From positions 5,180,501 through 5,244,500 of the forward strand of contig CM064873.1 in assembly GCA_032719365.1 (NCBI GenBank): 64,000 bases of DNA, given 5' to 3'. This stretch comes from Prinsepia uniflora. Taxonomy: Eukaryota > Streptophyta > Magnoliopsida > Rosales > Rosaceae. The notes under the pieces are model-generated. The model did not search any database, was not told where the DNA came from, and saw only the letters and a program-made list of their open reading frames with translations. Shown here piece by piece: positions 30,755 to 42,398 of this stretch (the first letter of the stretch is position 1; each line of letters begins with the position of its first letter). Position numbers and translations under genes: made by a program.

Positions 30755-31627
30755 ATGGCTACCACCAAGATTTACGTAGTGTAAGTATCTCCGTCCTCAA
30801 TTTCTTCGGGACATGCATTACTTCTGGTGTCTTTGAACTATAAACGTTGTTTTTCTTAAAAAATGACACATGAACTAAGTTTTGATGTTGAAACTCTACT
30901 TGCTGCAGGTACTACTCGTTACATAGACACGTAGAGATTATGGCACGCGAAGTACAACGAGGTGTTGATTCAGTTGAAGGTGTTGAAGCCACACTTTGGC
31001 AGGTAACCGGATTGATTATTTGATTTGATAAAAATAGATCACAAAATTTGATGCTTCATGCTTGGAATACAAGGTAATGGCATTAGATGTTCTGAATGGA
31101 TTGAGCTTTTTGTTGACTTGATTAGAATGGAGCAGGTACCCGAGACACTTCCAAATGTCATTTTACAAAAGATGAATGCCCCTGCTAAGGCAGATGATGT
31201 CCCGGAAATAAGGCCGGAGCAGCTCGTAGAAGCCGATGGCGTCATGTTCGGTTTTCCTTCTCGTTTTGGTGTCATGGCAGCACAGTTCAAGGCCTTCTTT
31301 GACGCCACTAATGAGTTGTGGCAAACACAAGCACTTTCCGGAAAACCTGCCGGAGTCTTTTGGAGTACTGGATTTCACGGCGGAGGGCAGGAGCTTACCG
31401 CTCTTACAGCTATTACTCAGTTGGCACATCATGGCATGATATTTGTCCCTCTAGGGTACACATTCGGAAGTGGGATGTTAGAAATGAATGAGGTAAAAGG
31501 TGGATCGGCGTATGGAGCCGGAACTTTCGCGGCAGATGGATCCCGTCAGCCAACGGGGCTAGAACTGCAACAGGCCTTTTACCAGGGTAAATATGTGGCT
31601 CAAATTGCAAAGAAGCTCAAAAATTGA
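30755..31627 (+). CDS. NAD(P)H:quinone oxidoreductase, FQR1-like flavodoxin
   Basis: Exons 30755-30780, 30909-31002 and 31136-31627 join in frame with GT-AG introns to encode 203 residues, the family length. The WrbA/FQR1 fold is clear: ATTKIYVVYYS at the N-terminus, FGFPSRFGVMAAQFKAF (FMN isoalloxazine contacts), GKPAGVFWSTGFHGGGQE, and GYTFGSGMLEMNEVKGGSAY. Family enzymes bind FMN and reduce quinones by two electrons, limiting semiquinone stress; Arabidopsis FQR1 is auxin-induced. The phosphate-binding loop, usually S-x-Y-G-H, reads S-L-H-R-H here (residues ~12-16): Tyr to His and Gly to Arg. Both changes are single transitions. FMN binding could be weakened. The gene is otherwise intact and ends 151 bp from the stop of the convergent anthranilate synthase gene. 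Confidence 0.92.
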
Positions 31628-31778
31628 GTTCTTTTCGCATGACACATTCTGATTTCAAGATGTAATATACTTCAAATAATTTACAGTCCGTAGAAAAAAA
31701 AAAAGAGTCCCACCTCAACTTTCAGAGTAAAATTGGAATTGCTGAAAAAAGATTTCAAAAGTGGAAACAAAAACTTAT

Positions 31779-34700
31779 TCATGTATCAACAAAGGAAGAC
31801 TCTGCAAGGTCGATGGCGCGTGCAAGAGCAGCAGCTTTGTTCTCGCACTCTCTCTGCTCATCAGCCGGGTCACTGTCGGCCACAATTCCGGCCCCGGCTT
31901 GGAGATGAGCCACCCACTCCCGGCGTTTATTTGCGTCCTTGTATGAATACATAGTATCGTACCGGAAGCTGGTTGGGAAAACAATGGTTCTGAGAGCAAG
32001 GGCGATGTCCATGTTGCCGGAAAATGAAATCCCTCCTAAACCGCCACTGTATGGACCGCGTCTGGTCACTTCCAGCTTATCGATCAGCTCCATGGCTTTT
32101 ACCTGCATTGCAATGCAGCAGAGCTAACGGTTAATCTTCTTCATAATTGATTAAATGGATGGAAAATTCACCCATTAACTATAAATGAAACAGAAACTGG
32201 AAAAAGGCTTGTGATGAAAACCTTTGGTGCTCCACTGACAGTCCCAACCGGCAACGCACTACGTAGAACATCCCAATTAGTTAAGTCATCAAGTAATTCT
32301 CCAGTGACCTGCAATGGCAATTGCTAATTATAAGTCCAACGGATTTGTGGATATCTTAGTCCTAACCCCGAAAGATATTAGGCTACTTGTTATGTGTACT
32401 GCAGAAGGTTATGCTTACCGTAGAGCTTATGTGCATGACATGGGAATAACGCTCAATGTTCATGAACTTCTCAACCTTGACAGACCCAGGTTTTGAGACC
32501 TGCATGAACAAATTATACGTGATTACGACCACATAAGATACTACTGAATGAAAAGGAGCAGATTAAGATAAATAAATTTTAAAAAAAATATTGTGGACGC
32601 TTCAAGACATGAACAGACAAGGTTCCAAGTGTAAATTTATTGAGCAAATGCTGAAATGTTGCAAAGGACTGAGAAATGCTTTCTATGGTTCCATTTTGTG
32701 CTATGAATGCCATGAAATATTGAAACTCCAGTTCAAAGCACACTAGACTCTTCAAATTCTCATGCAAGAAATATAAATGTGTTGGAAAAGCTTATAATTA
32801 CCACAAAGACATAAACCTTTTTTCCAAAAAAGACGTTTGACGCTCACATTTAACACATATTTGGATGCGTATAAATATATAAAGAGGAGAAAGGAAAGAG
32901 TATAAACCTTCCCAACATCATTCCTTCCCAAGTCTACAAGCATGATGTGCTCTGCACATTGCTTTTCATCATTCAAAAGCTGTTTTTCCAACATTATATC
33001 TTCTTTAGGTGTTTTTCCTCTTCTAACAGTCCCAGCGAGAGGCCGATTGGTGATTGTTCTCTATTAACAAAAATAAAAAAACTGCACAGCTGAGAAACTC
33101 ATAGCTAAAGAAAATGACAACACTATTATAGGAAGACAACAGAAAGCAACAACAAAAAAGGAAGAAAATATATAAAAATTGGGGTTTCTAGTACATACCT
33201 TCTTGACACGTGTAAGAATTTCTGGACTTGAAGCAACCAGAATACAGCCTCTAGCCTAATCACATTTCACAGATGTATATCCTCGTATAATCACTTAATT
33301 ATAAGGTGAGCAAGAAAATTATAGCCGGTGATTCACCCAAAAGGAAGCAAACCTGTAAATAAGTCATATAAGGACTTGGATTAACTATCCTCAATGCTCG
33401 GTAAATTTCGAAAGGGTCTGCAAATGTCCGTCTCTCGAAACGCTGGCTTAACACAATCTGAAATATATCCCCAGCTAGGATATGTTCTTTAGCTTTCAAA
33501 ACTGCCTCCTTGTATTCCTCACTTGTTAAACTGGAATCCTCCAATTTAGTACCAAAAAGTTGAGTGTGTAACTTTATTGAACCAGCAGGCAGCCTCGGGC
33601 TGAAATTGACAGTTCATAGATCCTAACATCAACATTAAGACTATAAAAGAAGATGTAATTAAAAGTATGGACGCTAATTTTCCCATGAGCTGTTGATTTG
33701 GTCCCAACCCAAGCGGCATTACACTACTTCCATCCAGCTTGAAGTGATTTTTTTTTTCCTAAATGTTTTATCCCTTTAGGTGGTCTTACATAAGCAAGAA
33801 GTATTAAAAGGGTGGGATGAGTAGAATTGGGACAAGAAGAAACTCAACGAAAAGAAAAATAGAAAGAAACATGAAAGAAAGGAAGTGATTACTCACGTGA
33901 TAATGTCATGCACTCTAGATACCAATGTTTCCAATCTATTTATTCCATCATTGAAGGCCTCCTCAACAGAAGAATATTGATCTAATTGCACCCAGTGAAT
34001 TACATGTGCTTTCTATGGTAGAAAAAAAATTAGAAAATGAAAATGGTTATACTCACAAAACTTAGAAACCTATTCAGTTTCAAAACAAAACAACCAAAGC
34101 AAGCAATAACTTAATTCTATTAGTTCTACAGAAACAGTACTATGCAAATATTTACCAAGTAAAATAAAACACGAAATTTGAAAAGAAAATAAAAGAGAGA
34201 AAAAAGAAAGGAAAGAAAAGAAGATAGGCCTACGAGTAAGATGTCTTTACGCTGGAAACCATTTAAACCAAAATGGCTCAATGCACTCATTCTTCATTAC
34301 CTTCTCCACATGATCGAACACTATCACATCATCATAAAGGCCCAGATGAAGATCCGGAAGATTTCTGTCATCCGGAGGTGCCTTCGGAAATGGTAGCTTT
34401 TTTGTCTCAACATAACGCACTGTATCATAAGAGAAGTAACCAACCCACCCACCTGATTAAAGAAAGCAAATATTATTAAACACCAACTCATGACTTTGAA
34501 AGCCTCCATTGCCAACAAAATAGGGTATAATGATGGCGATTTTGGGATGATAATTATGTTTTCCAAGAGTCCAGAATATCACATAATACATAGTATTTGT
34601 TCCAACATAGGGCCTCTATATCTTAACCAAATACACAGGGAAAATATGAGCAGTACTTCTAACCCACAATTCAATTTGCTTAGTCCAAACACTGAAGAGT

Positions 34701-35855
34701 AGAAAAGTAAACAAAAGCATTGTTTATTTTCCAGAATCACCATGCTGCTTAAGTCTAAGTTGTGTTAACAAAAAACATATGATGATTGGTGGTTTATTTA
34801 AGTATGTTATTCGTGAACTACTCATACCACAAAATGCTTCTGGAAGTTCATCAAGAAGTTGGGGGGTCCACCCCTCCATGATTCTCCGAGGAACAGTCAT
34901 TGGATCCTCAACGATCTCCTCTGTCCTACAACCTTCTCTGTGGTCCATAACAGTAACCATGTTCTCTTTGGCTACAATTTCAATGGATGGTTGTGCTCCA
35001 AGAACACTATACCGCCCCTGGCAAAAAATAAGAAAATTATAAGAGCTCCATTATTGTTTAAGGTTACACCCAAAAACATATGAGTGGGAAAAAGACTGAA
35101 GTGGCTTACAACATTAGAGTCCTTGGAACCTGGCTCAACTGACTCAAACAGAAAACTCGGAGCATCTCTATCATCTTCCTTCACCAGACACCGGTAAGCA
35201 AGCACAGGAGTTAAGTGATCCGAGAATATGCTTCGATATAGAGGAATTAAATTCCCCTTCTTTGAAGCCTCTACAAACTTCTCTGATTGATCAGCTGGAG
35301 TAAACGATTTATACAAATAAACCTCACTATAATATATGACCCCAAAAAAAGACTAATCCTAAATACGAAATTCCAATTTCCTACAAAATCAAATGCCAAA
35401 GCTTCTGGGAATGAAAGAAAAGAGAGTAAATGTTGGGCTCTGATATAGTTTATATATTTCTCAGTTGAGGACCAATTATAACAAAAACCACTACCATTGT
35501 TTATGAAACCCAAATTACCATTCTCCTTGACCAATCAAACAAAAATACTGTGAGAGTCAACATCATTTGCCCTTAATGTGCTACATTTTCTCGGGAACCA
35601 AACATATTCTAAGAATCAACACAGGTTACTCTGCATTTTACATTTTCTGAGAAGAAAACGAGAGAAATTACCCAATGAAGGAGATGAGAAGCCCAAGCAT
35701 TTCAATGGGCGGACACGCGGATTGGCGCGAAGCAGAGGTAGAGAGCTGGAGGCGCTGCCGCGAAAGTTAACGGAGACCGTCGACGGTGATATGAGAGTTG
35801 ACGGTGAAATAAGCGTTGACAGGAGCTGACGGGAGCCAACGGCTAGGGTTTCCAT
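31779..35855 (-). CDS. Anthranilate synthase alpha subunit, plastid
   Basis: Eleven exons (reverse order) 35855-35672, 35294-35110, 35017-34828, 34452-34301, 34012-33897, 33599-33353, 33255-33199, 33060-32908, 32499-32419, 32308-32222 and 32102-31779 join in frame with GT-AG introns to give 591 residues. Residues 1 to ~60 form a Ser-rich transit peptide. The regulatory half has SFLFESVEPG, part of the tryptophan feedback site. The chorismate-binding half has NPSPYMTYL, TNRPLAGTVRRGKT, CAEHIMLVDLGRNDVGK, HVMHISSTV, PVGTVSGAPK and RRGPYSGGLGGISF. With the beta (amidotransferase) subunit it converts chorismate and glutamine to anthranilate, the committed step to tryptophan and auxin precursors, in plastids. 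An in-frame ATG at 35870 is the less likely start. Position beside the PH1-like gene suggests the At2g29690 (ASA2) lineage. Confidence 0.94.
35790..35826 (-). repeat. Short duplication in the transit peptide
   Basis: The 18-bp unit encoding T-L-I-S-P-S is present twice in a row. It adds six residues to the transit peptide without shifting the frame. Confidence 0.7.
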
Positions 35856-35899
35856 GGTGGAGCTAAGCAAGCAGGCTGCTTAGAAGTTTCTGTTTTGGG

Positions 35900-38341
35900 C
35901 AGCTGAGTTTTGAACAGCTTAGTCGCGGTGGTCAGATGTGAGAGGCTGAGACTGGAAAAAGACTTCGCCTGAGCCAGACAGCTAATTGGGCTTTGATTTG
36001 GGCTCGTATCCCATTTCACTCACATGTGGAAAAAAAATGTAGAAAAATTAGCGCAAGATCCTCCTTTCTATTAAGAGTAATGTGGAGTGGTTTGTTAGGA
36101 CCACCACTTAGGTTGGTTAGGCGAACGTTATTTTAAACAGTGATTGAGAGAATCACCGAAATATGATAAAACTAAAATAGTAATACCATTTAGTAGTTTT
36201 TTTTATAATTATATATAATTTCATATTTAAAATTTGTAAGTAAAATCGATATTTAATATGTATAATTTATTTTCCTCTCTATAATAACCGTGTATTAAAG
36301 ATTAACAAGATAAAAAATCAATGTTTAAACAAATTATTACCTGGTACCCTATAAGTACAACCCCATAATACATCTAATTCATATGTTACAATATAAATGA
36401 ATATTCACGATTAACTTATAAATTAATCCACTTAACATATAAAATAGTTCATTTATTGTTTTTTTTTCAGATTTTTAATGTGTTTTTTATGATTTTTTTT
36501 AAATTTTTTAAATACCGTTTATACCATTTTTTCAGATAGGATGAGAAACTTTCAAATTTTAAATATTATTATTTTTTATTTATTTTTCAAAATTAATTAA
36601 ATTAAGATAATTCTAACTAAGTTTTAGAAGATTTATTTTATATTTGTTTTATCGAATAACATCTGATACTTTTAAGGAGTGAGAGAGTTACAGGTACATT
36701 ATTTATTTTATTATTTTTTGTAGGTAAATTAATAAGAATCTGTTTATTTTATTTTCTTTTGAGATAGGTATATAAAAAAAATATACATATTATAATGCAA
36801 TTAGAATTTCTCTATATATAGGTATCTTATTTATACGGGAGAGTTAAGTATGTAATATTATTTAATTTACATGTAAGTCTATAATCAGATATTGGTAGGT
36901 ACATAAGTATAATATGTAATGACACATTTGTAATTGTTTAAAAAATAACAGGCTAAAAAGAATGATATAATTTAACAAACAATTAAAAAATGTTAATTAC
37001 TTTTTACTATCTCTATTTACCATAATGGATTAACTTATAAATTGAACTCAAAAATTGAACCTATTTATAATTATCCCTTTTATCATCTACCCATATCATA
37101 ACACATGAATTTAATACAGAATATAATAATAAGAAAAATATCTTCTAATAATAATCATCACAAATTTAATTACCTTATTTATCCCTCTAACTGTATTTAC
37201 ATGAGAAATTATTGCATGTAATATTGTGACATAGTGTTATCTTGAATTATATATTTTATAATATGGATGAAAAGCCATTATCCTATCTCAAATACATCAT
37301 CGAACGTCATATACACAAAAAACCTAAGCGAGGAATGAAAGTCAAACTCATATCGTCAACGTGAGCAAAATTGGTCTACTAGGTAGCAGAGGTCCCTCAT
37401 AAATTTGTACAACTACACCTATTTATTGCAACCTTGACTAGCATATGGTTTTATTACAAATAACCAGCTTTGAGCCTCATGAGAAAATGGGCATCTTCTG
37501 ACTTCTGTCTACTTTTCTGGCTGAGTACAAAAACTAGACAAGCTTTTCCATATCAACTGGATCTGCACAATCAAGAGTCATCATCATAAGATCCTTACAT
37601 TGATACCAAAATCATCCCAATTTAGTCTAGCAAAAAGGGATTTTTCAATTTGACACACGTAAAATACACGAGAAATATATGTAAGAGTATGTCGTATGCG
37701 CATGCGTGCAAATTCATGATGCAATAAGAAATGAAAAGCTGTAAGGGAGACAAATTGAAGTTAAGAAATTAGTCTTTACTCATAATTGATTGAAAAAAAT
37801 GTCCGGCTGATTGTACACAATCCAAAGTACAATAGTCGGTTATATTTAGGGCATATTATAATCATCTAGAGAGTTTTTCAAGTAAATCACAGAGTTCTTG
37901 ATACATGCTTTGACACAACTCTAAATGTTCACGAGACATGCACATCTTTGTTGCAAGGCATGAGGAAGTGAAACCCTGGTCATGGAATAAGCACATTGGC
38001 TTTTACAACAGCAACCACAAACAACAACCAACATCATCGAATTCATTGTAAAAATATTTTTCTTAGGTTCTATCTACGACTTTCTTAATACTTTGTTTTG
38101 AGAAGTTATCCATTGTGGAATAGCTTCATCCAAGTAGACTAGATTAGGATCCAGATTTTAAATCATTTGTATGTATTAGTTTAGTATATTTGGTTTGAAT
38201 TGGTATTGATTGGTTTCAGGTCGTTTTCTATCTACATATTTGTCCTTTAATTAATCAAAAACATACTTATATCGTAATGTGAAGTATGTTACACGTCCTT
38301 AAAACTAATTAAGGACGTGTATTTTCAATTCCAAGTCACTT
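35900..38341. other. AT-rich intergenic DNA, no gene seen
   Basis: This includes the anthranilate synthase promoter side (35871-36100). Beyond it, stop codons are dense in all frames and no TE boundary is visible. Confidence 0.6.
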
Positions 38342-38349
38342 ATTTTGAG
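38342..38349. other. 8-bp TSD ATTTTGAG, left copy
   Basis: Identical to 38770-38777 on the other side of the MITE. Confidence 0.9.
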
Positions 38350-38769
38350 CAATGTTCAAACCGGCACTAGGCGCTTCTAAGACGGTCGATAGGAGCCCAA
38401 AGTCGAGACAGTTCGCGGGGGCGTAGGCGGTTTTTTTGTTTTAAAGACAAAATTTAACAAATTAATAATATAATTAATATTATCAAATAATTTTAGAACA
38501 AAAATTAATTATCTAAACAAATAAATTGAGTTAGGAATCATAAATGTTGAAAATGTAAATTTTTTATTAATTTTATCATACAACATTCTATATTTTTTAA
38601 TTTATTATCTTTGTCTTAATTAATACGCACATTATTAACTAAGTATTTATATAACTAAATATATATATATATATAAAGATGTACATGCAAATACACCTAG
38701 GTTCCTTGCTATTATGCGGGGCGATTTTTTTACCTTCGAAAGCCTATGCGGCTGCCATTTCGAACAATG
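38350..38769. mobile_element. hAT-type MITE (420 bp)
   Basis: It starts CAATGTTCAAACCGGC and ends GCCATTTCGAACAATG, imperfect terminal inverted repeats (12 of 16). A perfect 8-bp TSD ATTTTGAG bounds it, the size hAT transposases make. Subterminal GGCGTAGGCGG and CCTATGCGGC blocks also pair as inverted repeats. There is no coding sequence. Confidence 0.9.
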
Positions 38770-38777
38770 ATTTTGAG
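38770..38777. other. 8-bp TSD ATTTTGAG, right copy
   Basis: Perfect match to 38342-38349. Confidence 0.9.
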
Positions 38778-38789
38778 TCATTATTATTA

Positions 38790-39430
38790 ATAGATAGCAC
38801 AAATATCTTCATTTAGTGACACATGTCATATGTCCTTATACATGTTTGAAGACAAATGTTTAACGTTAGATGACGCTTAATAATTCTTCACATGTTATAG
38901 ATGACGCACAGTTTATTATTAAAAACGCGAGTTACGTGTCCTCTCTTATAAGACACGAATAACTTGTTTAATGACACCTATTATATGTCCTTAAAATGAA
39001 TCAATGACACATAATGTATTTAATGACATCTAGTAGGCGTCGATGAACATAATAAATGACACATTTTCTATGTCATTAAAAAAATTCGATGACGCTGTTT
39101 TATACTTCAATGACATAGATTGAGTGTCCTTAAATGTCAATGTGGACATATTAAATGTGTCATTAATTATCATTAATGACACATAAATTTCCATAACACT
39201 TAGTATTCATCTTGAAACATAAAAGATGACACTTTATTTGTATCACTAATACTCTTCAATGACACGTCTATAGATGTTTCATTGTCCTTAAATATAATAG
39301 ATAACACGTTTTTACGTCATTAATAATATTTTTCATGATACCCACATAGATGACATGTGACTACCGTGTCCCTAATAATAAAAAATTACCCAATTTTTGT
39401 GTCATCTATTAAGGTATTTGTGGTAGTATT
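38790..39430. mobile_element. CACTA-like subterminal repeat array (remnant)
   Basis: Many copies of TGACAC(A), GTGTC(A/C)TTAA and ATGTCCTTA occur in both orientations. The array ends at TATTTGTGGTAGTA (~39426), whose reverse complement TACTACCACAAATA recalls the CACTACAAGAAA terminus of CACTA elements. No opposite end or TSD is found, so only one end may remain. Confidence 0.4.
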
Positions 39431-41019
39431 AAATGATATTTTAATCAAATTTATGGAGCATTTGAACCCGAATTCGAACATTTGGCCCTCAGTTCCCAAA
39501 ATAGGTGCGTTGACCAGACTGCGCTACATCTCGCATCTCACCTTTGGAGCCCCCCTTCCCTGGGGCATATAGAGATGGCCCTCTATACCCAAAACAGGTG
39601 GACTGAACAGGCTGCCCTACAACTTACGTCTCACCCTAGCATCTTGGGTGCACTGACCAGACTACGCTACATCTTGGGTCTGGGGCATATAGATATACCG
39701 GATCGATGAAAACTTGGACCAAACTCGCCCATTCTTTGTAAGCATATGGACGCAAGAACCCATCTGAAGCCTTATTCTTGCTCACTTCAAAGTTCGTAAC
39801 TTCTCTCAGGGGTCTATTGAGCAATTAAATTTCTGATATTTCAATAATCTTTTTGCCTCGATTCTCATTATTTTTAAAAAAAAATTGGTGTAGCTAATTT
39901 ATGTTTCTCAAAAAATATCACTTTTGAGTTTTGACAACTTTTTTTTATTCATAATAATTGTTCTGGTTAAAATCGAACATAAAGCACACATATTGAAGGA
40001 TATTTTTGTCAATCCACTCTATGAGTTCCTCATTCTCAATTCAATTATCTACAATACCTTAATCAATCAGCCAAAATTTTTACAAAGTCTGGGTCTTTTT
40101 CTTTTTTGCTTCTTTTAGAAAAAAAAAACAGAGAAAAAAAGAAGAAGGAACCAATTGTGTTTGTGTGACATGAACCGATCATGCATGGCCATATTAATAA
40201 AGTATTATTTGAAAAGTATATGGTAGAAGACTACAAGTTGCTAATTTGGTGTTTTTTATTTGGATATTTATGTGGTTGTAATTATAATGGCCAGCACCAA
40301 CTGCTGTAATGTCTTACAACTCACGCCCAGCCACTCGAATTGTGTTTCGTTTTGTGGTTTTTGGCGTCAAGACCAAGTAAATATTTCGAGTCTCCCTATC
40401 ATTCGAATCTGATTGCTTTTGATATATAAAGGGGGAAAAATTTGAAAATTATCCATACAATATGTTATTGGAATTCGAACTTGAAATCAATTGTTTATAA
40501 GTCAACATTATAATTAACTGAATTAAACTCATTTGAGCTATATATAACACTAATTATATACTAGACAGTATAATATATGTGAGTTCTATCTATTAATCAT
40601 GGAATCCAACTATCACTTTATAAGTGTACAATTTTAACTCTCTTTATTTTTTTAGTTTCTGGATCAGTCCCGACTGGGAAGACTTACACATGCATTGCAA
40701 CGCATTCCTGACTACAATCATGATATAACTCAGAAAAAATTAAACCCAGAACTAGCCCATAATGTACTGTACCTGAAAACACTCCAACCAATAGGTTAAC
40801 CTTTAATATGTGTTTTCAGTCCCTCCTGAGCAAAATTATAAAATACATGAACTAAATTGAAAAGGCATAATTCAAATTGGTGTGCAAAATTGTCATATAT
40901 ATATAAATATAATTATTGTTGTGTTCTGATAATCTAGAGATATTCTTTGGCATTCTTCGTGCACGCACTGGTATATTTGGTAGGCTCCATAGGCGCAATG
41001 TCACCCATATATCTTTTTT
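39431..41019. other. Intergenic, possible old gene or TE debris
   Basis: 39470-39720 has repeated CCAGACT(G/A)CGCTACATCT phrases, and 39636-39824 (reverse) keeps a 62-codon frame with EVSKNKASDGFLRPYAYKEW. I do not recognise either. No supportable gene. Confidence 0.4.
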
Positions 41020-41283
41020 TGGACAACAAAAATATGCATTGCAACTTTGCAAGTTGAAAGCAATGAAAATCACAAACTAGCTTAGAATGATTCTAGTTTA
41101 AGATATTGTTTAATTTGGACAACAAAAATATGCATTGCAAGTTGAAAGCGATGAAAATCACAAGGCCGCTTTGAATGATTCTGTTTTAAGATAGTGTTTT
41201 GGACAACAAAAACATGTATTGCAAGTTGAAAGCCATGAAAATCACAAGATCGCTTTGCATGATTCTATTTTAAGATATTCAAC
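41020..41283. repeat. Threefold tandem repeat of ~85-95 bp
   Basis: TTGGACAACAAAAATATG(C/T)ATTGCAA, GTTGAAAGC(A/G/C)ATGAAAATCAC and ATGATTCT...TTTTAAGATA recur at about 41021, 41116 and 41200. The copies differ by small indels. No coding frame. Confidence 0.85.
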
Positions 41284-41988
41284 CTTCTCATTAGTAACAT
41301 ATTGAGGAAAAATCCAAACGGGAAAAATCCAGATCTTTTTTTTTTTCAGAAAAAAATAAACAATGCAATTTTCAGTGTCAAAACAGCCTCAGATGCTCAA
41401 TATTCATCTTTGATCACTGTTTTACGTCACTGCATTCTAACATCATTTTCTTCCCGACAAGGTAGGATCTCATTCGAAGCTCGCGCTAAATTTAATAAAT
41501 TATTACTTTGCTTCTTGTCTAATTTTCTTCCTGACGGTTGATGCCTTGAGTGAATATCTTCCCAGGCCAAGCATTAGAAAAAGTGCGGGGATGATGTGAT
41601 AATTAAATTATGCACATTGATTCGCATATCTCCTTTAATTAACTCCTTCTTGGGTGTATATGTATGACTTTGTGATACATATATAGTTTGTATGGACTTG
41701 AATGGCCCGTTTCAATAATAGGGCTCCGCCGGGGCCGGTGGTCGGAAATCATTTCAATGACCAAACTTCAAAGTGGCCCATCAACAGTCAACACCGACCC
41801 AATCGGCGAAAGCGACCACATGCATGTTGAAAGAGACCAGCACTTAGCTAGCTAGATAGATATTTTTACACATGCATGCACTATTAATTAATTAATTAAT
41901 TAAACCCACGGTAACCAAAAGAATATTAACCTAATCAACAACTAATTAATTAAACGCATATCATCCAAGTTACCTCATCATTAGATAA
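41284..41988. other. Intergenic, no gene seen
   Basis: Contains an (ATTA)n microsatellite at about 41884-41903 and otherwise unremarkable sequence. Confidence 0.55.
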
Positions 41989-42398
41989 TTTTAGAATTTT
42001 ATATTATGACCGAATTTTTTATTGTTCAATTAAAAATATTTACCAAATAATTCATGTACGTATTTTTTCGTATATTATATATGCCCCGTACTACTACCTA
42101 TCATCATGAATAACAATGTAATTTAGAGAAATGATATTTGATTGAACACAATAGATCGAACATGCATTCAATCTTGATATGTAAAGGGAGAGACGGATGG
42201 AACTATCAAAGGTTTTTTTCAGGAATGCGTCGGATGAGAGAGTAGATGAGGAGATAAGAAGATTGGCGTGGCATTAATAGTTTTAAAATTTTATATTATG
42301 ACTGAATTTTTTATTATATCAATTAAAAAATTCTACCGATTATTACATAATATATGTACCTACTTTTTCACATATTATACATGTTCAGTACGGCTACC

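Noticed and set aside
39636..39824. 62-codon reverse frame with an EWASLVQ-type segment
   Set aside because: Looks protein-like but I recognise no family and find no extension; recorded only as debris.
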